Source of the DNA: Clostridia bacterium | GTDB taxonomy: Bacteria > Bacillota > Clostridia > Oscillospirales > CAG-272 | Reading direction: 5' to 3' | Assembly: GCA_017501245.1 (NCBI GenBank) | Contig: JAFVXI010000014.1 | Span: forward strand, 1-41,474 | DNA: 41,474 nt | Shown here: positions 8,230 to 16,488 of the stretch, piece after piece | Layout of the letters: each line of letters starts with the position of its first letter | Position numbering within the stretch: position 1 is the first letter of the stretch | Program-made: the position numbers and the translations under genes | The notes under the pieces: generated by a model | The model's database searches: none | What the model saw: only the letters and a program-made list of their open reading frames with translations | What the model was told of the DNA's origin: nothing

Positions 8230-8413
8230 TCGCTCGTTCCCTAATACCGTCGGGCGTGCGCTCCTGCGCTTGCCCGCTCCTGTCGTGCGCACTGATGCCC
8301 TCGTGAGCTGCCTATATTTCGGACTGCGCGCCTACGCACGCGGTGGCTTCAGGCCTGAGGGCGCTCCTCTGCCACGGCAAATTTTAAAAAAACTTACCTG
8401 GAGGTGATACGGA

Positions 8414-10666
8414 GTGTTTTGTGAAGTTTATCTCCTTGATGCGCCGTATAGCCTCGATCGCCCCTTCGACTACGAGTGCGGCGAGGGAATTACGGTAGGC
8501 TCTATCGTGCGAGTTCCCTTCGGAAGGTCAAACGGCCTGCGCCTTGGCGTCGTTACGGGGCTTAAGTCCGAGCCCTCCCCAAGCGATGGGGAGCGTGCCG
8601 TAAATATCAAGCCCGTGCATTCGGTCTGGCGTGAGATCTTTGCCCTGACTGAGGAGATGCTCGGGCTGTGCTTGTTTATGAAGGAGCATACTCTATGCAC
8701 GCTCGGCGAGGCGGTGAGGACCGTGCTGCCGCCGGGTGCGCTCTCCCCTGCGCTCAATATAAAAAGCAGGCGCATCTGCTCGCTGAGAATCTCAAGGGAG
8801 GCGTGTGCGACCCTGCTGTCCGAGACGGGCAGGGCAGGCATAAAAAGCGAGGGGCAGAGAAGAGCCCTGCTCTATCTTCTTGATGTCACGTCGGCGGATG
8901 CGGAGCTGCTCAGGGCTCAGCCGGGCGTGACGTCTGCGCATATTAAAGCCCTGTCAGACAAGGGGCTGATCGCCATATCCGACGAGGAGATGATACGAAA
9001 CCCCTATTCCTCCTACGCCGTGGGCGCTGAGCGCACCGAGATAGTATTATCGGCTGCGCAAAGGACGGCTTACGCCGAGATAGAGAGGCTCTACTCCGAG
9101 GACGAGGCACGTGCCGCACTCCTCTTCGGCGTCACAGGCTCGGGCAAAACCAAGGTCATTATGAACGCCATCGACAGGACGATAGACGACGGCAGGAGCG
9201 TCATTATGCTGGTGCCGGAGATCTCGCTCACCCCCCAGACCGTCAGCATATTCTGCAAGAGATACGGCGAGAGAGTTGCCGTGGTGCATTCGGGGCTCTC
9301 GCAGGGCGAGAGGATGGACGCCTGGCGCAGGGCGAGGCGGGGCGACGTCGACTTAGTTATAGGAACTCGCTCGGCTATTTTTGCTCCGCTTGAAAACATC
9401 GGGCTTATCGTCATCGACGAGGAGCACGAGCACACCTACAAGTCGGAGTCCGATCCGAAATATCACGCAAGAGATATTGCCGCATTCAGATGCGGAAGGC
9501 ATAAGGCGCTGATGCTCCTCGCCTCTGCGACCCCCGCCATCGAGAGCTTCTATAAGGCAAAGGCGGGGAGGTATAAGCTCATACCCTTAAGAGAGCGCTA
9601 CGGAGGAGTGAGGCTGCCCGACGCCGTCATCGTCGATATGCGTGAGGAGCTGAGGCAGGGAAACCTCTCCCCCATCTCGAAAAGGCTGCTTGAGTCGCTC
9701 GAGGGGGTCAGGGAGCGTGACGAGCAGGCGATCATATTCCTAAACCGCAGAGGCTACTCGAGCCAGATCAGCTGCAAGGAGTGCGGCGAGGTCTTAAGCT
9801 GCCCGCGCTGCTCCGTCTCCTTAACCTACCACGCAACCGGGCGGGGCAAGCTGCTCTGCCATCTCTGCGGCTACACCGCACCCGTGCCGAGGGCTTGCGC
9901 CTGCGGCTCGGAGAAGCTCTCCTTCCTCGGCTACGGAACGCAGAAGCTGGAGGCTGAGCTTGATAAGTATCTGCCCGATATGCCCGTCATGCGCATGGAT
10001 GCGGACACGACCACGGGAAAGCTCGTATACGATAAGCTGCTTGAGGACTTCCGAGGCGGCTCGGCAGACATCCTGCTCGGCACGCAGATGGTCGCAAAGG
10101 GACACGACTTCCCGAGGGTGACCTTAGTTGGCGTCGCCCTGGCAGACACGTCGCTCTATCTCTCCGACTTCCGTGCCGCTGAGCGCACCTTCTCTCTCTT
10201 AACGCAGGTCATAGGCAGGGCGGGCAGAGCATCCGACACGGGTGTCGCCGTCATACAGACCTTCTCGCCTATGAACGAGGTCATAAGACTAGCCTGCAAG
10301 CAGGACTACGAGAGCTTTTACGAGGGCGAGATAGCCCTCAGACGAGAGCTGCAATATCCGCCGTTTTGCGATATGGTGCAGCTGACGCTCACGGCGTCCG
10401 ACGAGGTGTCGCTGGGTCGAGCCTCGGCGAGGCTTAACGACGAGCTGCTTAAGAGAGTCGGTGGCAGGTGGGCTGATCTGCCCTTCGTCGTCTTCGGACC
10501 CTTTGAGGCTCAGGTCTATAAGCTTAATGAAAAATACAGGATGAGAACCGTCGTCAAGTGCAAGCTCTCGGCTCGCACGAGGGCGCTCTTCTCGGAGCTG
10601 CTCTCGGCCTTTTCGTCCGACAGAGATGCGACGCTCACCGTCGATCTCAACCCGCTTACGGTGTAG
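8414..10666 (+). CDS. priA: Primosomal helicase PriA
   Basis: This 750-residue protein restarts stalled replication forks. It opens with the 3'-DNA-binding domain (DAPYSLDRPFDYEC). Walker A is GVTGSGKT (about 239-246) and the DEAH-type Walker B is DEEH (about 335-338). Two zinc-binding clusters follow (CKECGEVLSCPRC, then CHLCGY and CACGS, about 454-500). The helicase C motifs (GTQMVAKGHDFPRVTLVGV, QVIGRAGRA) and C-terminal domain are complete. The start is GTG with GGAGGTG 7 nt upstream (8400-8406). The 184 bp between rpoZ and priA hold no gene. Confidence 0.97.
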   Translation: MFCEVYLLDAPYSLDRPFDYECGEGITVGSIVRVPFGRSNGLRLGVVTGLKSEPSPSDGERAVNIKPVHSVWREIFALTEEMLGLCLFMKEHTLCTLGEAVRTVLPPGALSPALNIKSRRICSLRISREACATLLSETGRAGIKSEGQRRALLYLLDVTSADAELLRAQPGVTSAHIKALSDKGLIAISDEEMIRNPYSSYAVGAERTEIVLSAAQRTAYAEIERLYSEDEARAALLFGVTGSGKTKVIMNAIDRTIDDGRSVIMLVPEISLTPQTVSIFCKRYGERVAVVHSGLSQGERMDAWRRARRGDVDLVIGTRSAIFAPLENIGLIVIDEEHEHTYKSESDPKYHARDIAAFRCGRHKALMLLASATPAIESFYKAKAGRYKLIPLRERYGGVRLPDAVIVDMREELRQGNLSPISKRLLESLEGVRERDEQAIIFLNRRGYSSQISCKECGEVLSCPRCSVSLTYHATGRGKLLCHLCGYTAPVPRACACGSEKLSFLGYGTQKLEAELDKYLPDMPVMRMDADTTTGKLVYDKLLEDFRGGSADILLGTQMVAKGHDFPRVTLVGVALADTSLYLSDFRAAERTFSLLTQVIGRAGRASDTGVAVIQTFSPMNEVIRLACKQDYESFYEGEIALRRELQYPPFCDMVQLTLTASDEVSLGRASARLNDELLKRVGGRWADLPFVVFGPFEAQVYKLNEKYRMRTVVKCKLSARTRALFSELLSAFSSDRDATLTVDLNPLTV

Positions 10667-10755
10667 GCTGATGCCGTGAATTGCCTGCGGGCATGGGTGA
10701 GGAGGCTGACGCCGTGAATTGAAAGCGGAGCCGGCGACGTTCCGCTGCGGCGAAG
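10667..10755. other. Start of gene-free spacer after priA
   Basis: This begins a 485-bp gene-free stretch before def. It contains two copies of GGCTGA(T/C)GCCGTGAATTG (near 10668 and 10706) and then grades into the mini-hairpin array. No terminator is evident after priA. Confidence 0.5.
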
Positions 10756-10867
10756 TTTCGCTGAGGGCGAAGTGAAGTTTACTCTGTAAGTGAAGTTTGC
10801 TCCGCAAGTGAAGTTTGCTCCGCAAGTGAAGTTTGCTCCGCAAGTGAAGTTTCGCTGAAGGCGAAGT
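10756..10867. repeat. GTGAAGT-linked mini-hairpin array
   Basis: A constant 7-nt linker GTGAAGT (10772, 10790, 10808, 10826, 10844) alternates with small palindromes. These are TTAC-TCT-GTAA once, TTGC-TCC-GCAA three times, and TTCGC-TGAAG-GCGAA, with a similar TTCGC-TGAGG-GCGAA unit before the first linker. The stems change in sequence but stay paired. The same linker is used in the arrays at 23411-23926. Confidence 0.85.
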
Positions 10868-10916
10868 TAAAATAGGTGGGGGATCGCATCCCACTCACTA
10901 TTCATCATCCACCATT

Positions 10917-11052
10917 AGCGCAGCGACATCATCAGCGCAGCGACATCATCAGCGCAGCGACATCATCAGCCTAGCGACATCATCAGCGCAGTGACATCAT
11001 CAGCGCAGCGACATCATCAGCGCAGCGACATCATTAGCGCAGCGACATCATT
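10917..11052. repeat. Eight-copy 17-bp tandem repeat upstream of def
   Basis: Eight units of consensus AGCGCAGCGACATCATC start at 10917, 10934, 10951, 10968, 10985, 11002, 11019 and 11036. Only a few bases differ. A TATAAT (11054-11059) follows directly, with no good -35. There are no spacers between units, so it is not a CRISPR array. Confidence 0.9.
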
Positions 11053-11151
11053 TTATAATCCCTCCGGCGGCGATAGGCTATGCCGGGCTATGAAGAAGAT
11101 ATACTAGTGCCGGGCGATATGTGATATGCCGCTCGGCGAAAGGAAAGAACA

Positions 11152-11625
11152 ATGGCAAAATTAAGAATACTCAAGTTTGGTGATCCAACCCTCAGAAAGG
11201 TTGCACGCCCCGTAGAGGAGATCACCCCCCGCATCTGCACTCTCCTTGACGATATGATCGAAACGATGCGTGCCGCAGACGGATGCGGTCTTGCCGCACC
11301 CCAGGTTGGCGTTTTGCGCCGTGTTGCGGTCATCGAGGTCGAGGAGGGAAAGGTCTTTGAGCTGATAAACCCCAAGATCATCGCCTTTTCCGGCGAGCAG
11401 GAGGACGCCGAGGGCTGCCTCTCAAATCCGGGCAAGGCAGGCGTTACAAAACGCCCCATGCACGTCACCGTAAGGGCTATGAACAGAAAGGGCGAGACCT
11501 ATGATCTGACAGGCTCCGAGCTGCTCGCAAGGGCAATCTGCCACGAGTGCGACCACCTCGACGGCAAGCTCTACACCGACGTGCAGATCCGCGAGATCAC
11601 CAATAAGGAAAAGAAAAAGAGATAA
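11152..11625 (+). CDS. def: Peptide deformylase
   Basis: The 157-residue metalloenzyme removes the formyl group from the N-terminal methionine of new proteins. The three family motifs are present: GCGLAAPQVG (45-54), EGCLS (87-91) and HECDH (131-135), giving the Cys and two His metal ligands and the catalytic Glu. It is complete and of normal length with a Lys-rich tail. The ribosome site is AAAGGAAAG just before the ATG. It pairs functionally with fmt, which starts 50 nt downstream. Confidence 0.97.
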   Translation: MAKLRILKFGDPTLRKVARPVEEITPRICTLLDDMIETMRAADGCGLAAPQVGVLRRVAVIEVEEGKVFELINPKIIAFSGEQEDAEGCLSNPGKAGVTKRPMHVTVRAMNRKGETYDLTGSELLARAICHECDHLDGKLYTDVQIREITNKEKKKR

Positions 11626-11674
11626 ACCGAAAAGACCTACCTTGCGCCGACTTACGGCGGAAAGGAGAACGAAT

Positions 11675-12607
11675 ATGAAGATTATGTTTATGGGAACGCC
11701 CGAGATATCCATGATCTGCCTTAAGGCGCTCATCGGCTCGGAAAACGAGATCGCAGCCGTCGTCACCGGGCAGGATAAGCCGAGGGGCAGAGGCAAGCAG
11801 CTGACGCCTACCCCCGTCAAGGCTCTTGCGCTCGAATGCGGCATTCCCACATATACTCCAAGGACGCTCCGTGACGAGGAGTTTATGGCGACCCTGAGTG
11901 AGGTCGACCCCGATATCATCGTCGTCGTGGCATACGGAAAGATCCTGCCCGAGAGCGTCATCAATTACCCGAAGCACGGCTGCATCAATCTGCACGTGTC
12001 GCTCCTGCCTAAATACCGCGGAGCCGCTCCCATGCAGAGGGCAATCATCGACGGCGAGAGCGAAACCGGCGTAACCGTCATGCAGATGGACGTAGGACTT
12101 GACACGGGTGACGTCATCTCGCAGGTTTCCTTCCCGATCCTGCCTACCGACAACTTTGAAAATATACACGATGAGTCCGCCGAGATCGGCGCAGATCTGC
12201 TCATCAGGACCATAAAGGACATCGAGGATGGCGTGGCTGTAAGAGAGCCGCAGGACTCAAGCCTTGCGACCTACGCCGCAAAGATAGAGAAGGAGGACTG
12301 CAAGATAGACTTCACCTCCTCCGCCTCCCGCCTTGACTGCCTCATAAGAGGCACGACGCCCATCCCCGGCGCCTTTTGCTACCAGAACGGCAAAATGCTC
12401 AAGATCTTCCTTGCATCGTCCACCAAGGGCAAGGGCAAGCCCGGCGAGGTCATTGCCGTCGACGCTAAGGGCGAGGGCTCCTTTACCGTTGCTTGCGGCG
12501 AGGGTGCGCTCTTGGTAAAGGGAGTTATCCCCGAGGGCAAGGGCAGAATGACCGCAGGAGATCTCCTCAGAGGCAGAAAGATCGCCCTCGGAGATATCCT
12601 GGAGTAA
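11675..12607 (+). CDS. fmt: Methionyl-tRNA formyltransferase
   Basis: The 310-residue enzyme formylates initiator Met-tRNA. It begins MKIMFMGTPEIS and carries the formyltransferase signature around NLHVSLLPKYRGAAP (about 105-119), then the C-terminal OB-fold domain. I chose the ATG at 11675 because AAAGGAG precedes it and the protein then starts exactly as family members do; an in-frame start 33 nt earlier has no ribosome site. Its TAA (12605-12607) is the first three bases of a 17-bp tandem array. Confidence 0.96.
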   Translation: MKIMFMGTPEISMICLKALIGSENEIAAVVTGQDKPRGRGKQLTPTPVKALALECGIPTYTPRTLRDEEFMATLSEVDPDIIVVVAYGKILPESVINYPKHGCINLHVSLLPKYRGAAPMQRAIIDGESETGVTVMQMDVGLDTGDVISQVSFPILPTDNFENIHDESAEIGADLLIRTIKDIEDGVAVREPQDSSLATYAAKIEKEDCKIDFTSSASRLDCLIRGTTPIPGAFCYQNGKMLKIFLASSTKGKGKPGEVIAVDAKGEGSFTVACGEGALLVKGVIPEGKGRMTAGDLLRGRKIALGDILE

Positions 12608-12740
12608 GCCGAAGGATAGAGCAAGCCGAAAGGCAGAGCAAGCCGAAGGATAGAGCGAGCCGAAAGGCAGAGTAAGCCGAAGGATAGAGCAAGCCGAAAG
12701 GCAGATCAAGCCGAAAGGCAGAGCAAGCCGAAGGGCAGGA
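12605..12740. repeat. Eight-copy 17-bp tandem repeat starting at the fmt stop codon
   Basis: Eight contiguous 17-bp units start at 12605, 12622, 12639, 12656, 12673, 12690, 12707 and 12724. Two variants mostly alternate: CAAGCCGAAAGGCAGAG and (C/T)AAGCCGAAGGATAGAG. The first contains GCC-GAAA-GGC, a tiny stem with a GNRA-type tetraloop. The total length (136 bp) and unit number equal those of the unrelated array at 10917. The rest of the spacer to 12911 holds no gene. Confidence 0.9.
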
Positions 12741-12911
12741 TATCTTATGCCGGGCTGTTCTATATATGGATCGGCTCGCACGAGAGCTTTTGCGGCGGAG
12801 TGCCGCAGAGCTTGCTCTTTGGACGATAACCGCTGAATTAAGTAAACTATAATTTGCAAAACAGTGCAAAAACGACAAAAAACTGCCGCAGAGCAGAGAA
12901 GGGAGGACGGT

Positions 12912-14249
12912 ATGACTGTCAGAGAAATAGCGCTAAGAATGCTCGATCAGTACGAGACTGAAGGCAAGTACGTTAACCTGTTACTCTCGTCGCATATCGC
13001 CGACCCACTCAACCCAAAGGAGCGTGCGGCTCTCACAGCGCTTTTATACACCGTGGTAGAGCATAAATTGACCTACGACTATTACGTCGGCTCGGTGGCG
13101 AAGAGGGCAACGGCGGATATTGACCCCCACACGCTTAACATCCTCCGCCTCGGCGCCTGCCAGATAATCGATATGGAGTCGATCCCGGATTTTGCCGCCG
13201 TTAACGAAACGGTCGGGCTTGCATCGGGCAAGGGCGAGCGCTCCTTCGTAAACGCCGTTCTCCGCCGCATCTCGGCACTTAAAGCGTCGGGCGAGCTTCC
13301 TATGCCCGACAGGCGTAAAAATCCGGCGAGATACCTCTCGGTCAGGTATTCCTTCCCGCTGTGGATGGTCAAGCATTTTATCTCCCTTCTTGGCGAGGAT
13401 GCTGCCGAGCGGCTGCTTAGGTGCTATAACGAAAACGAATATACCGACCTCACCGTAAATACTCTCAGGATATCGAGGGAGGAGCTGATAGAGAGGCTCC
13501 GCACTTCGGGCGTTGACGCTGAGGCGTCACCCCTCTCACCGTCAACCGTGAGGATAGACGGCGCCTGCGACGTAAGGCGGCTCGAGGGCTTTGCAGAGGG
13601 GCTGTTCTTCGTGCAGGACACGGCGTCGGCGTTAAGCCAGCTTGCGCTCGCACCCACCCCCGGCGACAGGATCGCAGACCTATGCTCAGCCCCGGGCGGC
13701 AAGAGCTTTCTTTGTGCTATTTTGTCGGCGGATGAGGGCGAGATATATTCGATGGATATCCACGAGAGCAAGCTCTCGCTCATACGCTCGGGCGCCGAGC
13801 GGCTCGGACTTAGCTCGATCAGAGTTTCCGAGGCTGACGCAAGGGTCAGAAGAGAGGAGCTTACAGGCTCGCTTGACCGTGTCATTTGCGACTGCCCCTG
13901 CTCGGGGCTTGGCGTCCTCGGCAAAAAGTCGGATATGAGATACAGATCCCCCGAGGGCATGGAGGAGCTGCCCGAGCTTCAGCTAGAGATCCTCGATGCG
14001 GCGTCCGCCTACCCGAAGGAGGGCGGATACATCCTCTACTCCACCTGCACTCTAAATCCCTCCGAAAACGAGGAGGTCGTGCGCAGATTTCTTGACACGC
14101 ATCCCTCCTTCCACCCATCCGACTTCCTGCTCGGGGAGCTTAGGAGCGAGGGCGGAATGCTGACGCTATACCCACATATACATCAAACCGACGGCTTCTT
14201 TATCGCTAAGCTCGTGCGAGGCGTAGGAGCGGAAAGGGAAGAAGATTGA
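12912..14249 (+). CDS. rsmB: 16S rRNA m5C967 methyltransferase RsmB
   Basis: The 445-residue protein has an N-terminal NusB-like RNA-binding domain (about 1-140) and a C-terminal Rossmann methyltransferase. Visible motifs are the SAM loop DLCSAPGGKS (about 256-265), DCPCSGLG with a conserved Cys (about 326), and YSTCT (about 376), whose Cys is the likely nucleophile. The start is the ATG at 12912 with GGGAGG before it. An upstream in-frame start adds only a basic stretch. The gene ends in a TGATG overlap with rlmN, so the two are coupled. Confidence 0.96.
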   Translation: MTVREIALRMLDQYETEGKYVNLLLSSHIADPLNPKERAALTALLYTVVEHKLTYDYYVGSVAKRATADIDPHTLNILRLGACQIIDMESIPDFAAVNETVGLASGKGERSFVNAVLRRISALKASGELPMPDRRKNPARYLSVRYSFPLWMVKHFISLLGEDAAERLLRCYNENEYTDLTVNTLRISREELIERLRTSGVDAEASPLSPSTVRIDGACDVRRLEGFAEGLFFVQDTASALSQLALAPTPGDRIADLCSAPGGKSFLCAILSADEGEIYSMDIHESKLSLIRSGAERLGLSSIRVSEADARVRREELTGSLDRVICDCPCSGLGVLGKKSDMRYRSPEGMEELPELQLEILDAASAYPKEGGYILYSTCTLNPSENEEVVRRFLDTHPSFHPSDFLLGELRSEGGMLTLYPHIHQTDGFFIAKLVRGVGAEREED

Positions 14250-15316
14250 TGGACAGGATAGACCTATACTCATTGACCGAGGAGGAGCTGATAGACTTCT
14301 TCATCAGCCTCGGTGAGCCGAAATTCCGGGCAAAGCAGGTGTTCCCGAAGCTGCACGAGGGCGTAGCCATCTCGGAGATGACGAGCCTCTCAAAGGCTCT
14401 CAGAGAGCGCCTTGCGGATATCACGCTCGATACCCTACCGAGGGTTGAAAAAAAGCTCGTTTCAAAGATCGACGGAACGGTAAAATATCTCTTCCGCCTC
14501 CACGACGGCGAGTGCATCGAGAGCGTTTTTATGCGCTACAAGCACGGCAACACGCTCTGCATATCCAGCCAGGTCGGCTGCCTTATGGGCTGTAAGTTCT
14601 GCGCCTCGACCCTCGGCGGCAAGGTGCGTGACCTTTTGCCCTCCGAGCTTCTCGGTCAGGTCATCGCCGCAAATCTTGACACGGGTGAGCGTGTTTCAAA
14701 CATAGTTATGATGGGCATAGGCGAGCCGCTCGACAATTTTGACAACGTCGTGCGCTTCTTAAAGCTCGTAAATCACCCGAGCGGCCTCAACATCGGCTAC
14801 CGCCACATCTCGCTTTCGACCTGCGGCGTCGTGCCGGGAATATACAAGCTCGCAGAGATCGACCTGCCGATCACTCTCTCGATCTCCCTCCACGCATCCA
14901 ACGACGAGAAGCGCACAAGCATCATGCCTGTAAACAAAAGGTGGCATATTGACGAGCTTCTCAAGGCTTGCGTCGATTATTATAAGGTCACGGGCAGAAG
15001 GATCTCGTTTGAATATACCCTCATAGCGGGCAAGAACGATACGGCAGAGGACGCAAGAGAGCTTGCCGCTCTGCTCCGCGGCGCCTTCCGTGGAACGGGC
15101 GCCCCCATTCACGTAAATCTCATCAGAGTCAACGAGGTCGAGGAGACCGAGTTCACCGAGGGGACGGTAGATTCGGCAAATGCGTTTGCCGCACGCCTTG
15201 AGTCCTTCGGCATGGTTGCGACGGTTCGCCGCAGGCTCGGAGCGGACATAAACGCCGCTTGCGGACAGCTCAGACGTGCCGCAGGCGCACAGGCTTCGGA
15301 GGGAAAAGTTGAGTAA
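14249..15316 (+). CDS. rlmN: Dual-specificity rRNA/tRNA methyltransferase RlmN
   Basis: The 355-residue radical-SAM enzyme makes m2A in 23S rRNA position 2503 and tRNA position 37. The CxxxCxxC iron-sulfur motif is at C111, C115 and C118 (GCLMGCKFCAS). GIGEPLDNF and SLHASNDEKR follow as in the family. A conserved C-terminal Cys is expected in FGMVATVRRRLGADINAACG. I start at ATG 14249, overlapping the rsmB stop; a TTG one codon earlier is in frame but not needed. Confidence 0.97.
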   Translation: MDRIDLYSLTEEELIDFFISLGEPKFRAKQVFPKLHEGVAISEMTSLSKALRERLADITLDTLPRVEKKLVSKIDGTVKYLFRLHDGECIESVFMRYKHGNTLCISSQVGCLMGCKFCASTLGGKVRDLLPSELLGQVIAANLDTGERVSNIVMMGIGEPLDNFDNVVRFLKLVNHPSGLNIGYRHISLSTCGVVPGIYKLAEIDLPITLSISLHASNDEKRTSIMPVNKRWHIDELLKACVDYYKVTGRRISFEYTLIAGKNDTAEDARELAALLRGAFRGTGAPIHVNLIRVNEVEETEFTEGTVDSANAFAARLESFGMVATVRRRLGADINAACGQLRRAAGAQASEGKVE

Positions 15317-16247
15317 GGAATTAAAGGGCAAAATAGTAAAGGGCCTCGGCGGACTTTATGAGACGAGATGCGCCGACGGAGATGACGTGACTCGCATCGC
15401 CTGCCGCGCTAAGGGAACGCTCAAGCGAGGCGACGAGAAGCTTCTCATAGGCGACAACGTGCTTATCACCGTCGACGAGGACACCCCCGACGGCGTCGTC
15501 ATATCCGAGCTTCTCCCAAGGAAAAATGCGCTCATCCGCCCCCCGATGGCAAACCTCGACATACTCTTTCTCGTCTTCTCGGCAAAGAAGCCCTGCCCCC
15601 AGCTTGAAACGGTAGACAAGCTCACCGCCATAGCCGAGCATAACTCCATCGAGCCCGTCATCGTCATCACAAAGACCGACCTCGACGCAGCCTACGCCGA
15701 GGAGCTTTACGGGGTCTATTCGGGTGCGGGCTTTGCGACCTTCGTCACCTCGTCCTTTGACTCCATAGGCCTCGCAGAGCTTAAAGCCTTCGTCAGAGAG
15801 AGGGTGAGGGGTGGCGTGACCGCAGCCTTTGCAGGAGCGTCCGGCGTCGGAAAATCAACCCTCTTAAACGCACTCTTTCCCGAGCTTGCGCTCGCCACGG
15901 GCGAGATCTCACGCAAGATAGAAAGGGGCAAGCACACCACCCGCCACGTCGAGATCTTCGAGGTTGGTGAGGGCTCGTCAGCGGGCTTTCTTGCCGACAC
16001 GCCGGGCTTCTCGCTTATAGACTTCGAGCGCTTCGACTTCTTTGAGGTCGAGGACCTCCTCCCCTCCTTCAGGGATATCCTGCCCCACGCATCGGGCTGC
16101 AGATACCAGGACTGCGCCCACGTCGGCGAGAGCAAGGAGGAGTGCGCCGTCGCAAGAGCGGCTGACGAGGGGCTTATCGCCACATCAAGGCTTGAGTCCT
16201 ACCGCTCGATATATAGGGTGCTGAAGAACAAAAATAAATACGAATAA
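15309..16247 (+). CDS. rsgA: Ribosome small-subunit GTPase RsgA
   Basis: The 312-residue GTPase helps late 30S maturation. It has an N-terminal OB fold (KGKIVKGLGGLYETR), then a circularly permuted GTPase: TKTD (G4, about 122), GASGVGKST (G1, about 176-184), T-rich G2, DTPG (G3, about 230). A zinc-binding C-terminal domain has the CRYQDCAH...C pattern (about 265-282). The start is TTG at 15309, preceded by GGAGGG and overlapping the rlmN stop by 8 nt. In Bacillus prpC and prkC lie between rlmN and rsgA; they are absent here. Confidence 0.95.
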   Translation: MSKELKGKIVKGLGGLYETRCADGDDVTRIACRAKGTLKRGDEKLLIGDNVLITVDEDTPDGVVISELLPRKNALIRPPMANLDILFLVFSAKKPCPQLETVDKLTAIAEHNSIEPVIVITKTDLDAAYAEELYGVYSGAGFATFVTSSFDSIGLAELKAFVRERVRGGVTAAFAGASGVGKSTLLNALFPELALATGEISRKIERGKHTTRHVEIFEVGEGSSAGFLADTPGFSLIDFERFDFFEVEDLLPSFRDILPHASGCRYQDCAHVGESKEECAVARAADEGLIATSRLESYRSIYRVLKNKNKYE

Positions 16248-16260
16248 GAGAGATAAAAGA

Positions 16261-16300
16261 AAAAGCAGACCCAAGCAATTAGCGCTTTGGTCTGCTTTTT
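16261..16300 (+). terminator. Terminator after rsgA, probably bidirectional
   Basis: AAAAGCAGACC (16261-16271) pairs with GGTCTGCTTTT (16289-16299). A T run follows on the plus strand and an A-rich stretch precedes it, so it can also end the convergent minus-strand exporter gene. Confidence 0.85.
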
Positions 16301-16333
16301 GTATATAATAGTTTACATATATGAGGGATTTGA

Positions 16334-16413
16334 CTTGCCGCCCCGTTCATATTTGTGTCGCTTACGGTTTGACGCCCCGTTCCTATTTGTGTCGCTTACG
16401 GCTTGGCGCCTCG
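16334..16413. repeat. About 41-bp direct repeat, two copies
   Basis: Two adjacent copies share GCCCCGTTC then (A/C)TATTTGTGTCGCTTACGG with few differences. It lies between the rsgA terminator and the end of the exporter gene. Confidence 0.7.
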
Positions 16414-16488
16414 ATTGATTTTGCTTAATGTTCTCGGTCCTGAATGGCCGGAGTGTGATCGGCGTTATAGTGCTATATGCCTACGTCC

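Noticed and set aside
8138-8407. 89-codon plus-strand ORF between rpoZ and priA
   Set aside because: It overlaps the end of rpoZ in another frame, has arginine/serine/proline-rich shadow composition and no start signal.
10917-11052. CRISPR array
   Set aside because: The 17-bp units are contiguous with no spacers, and no cas genes are present. The same holds for 12605-12740.
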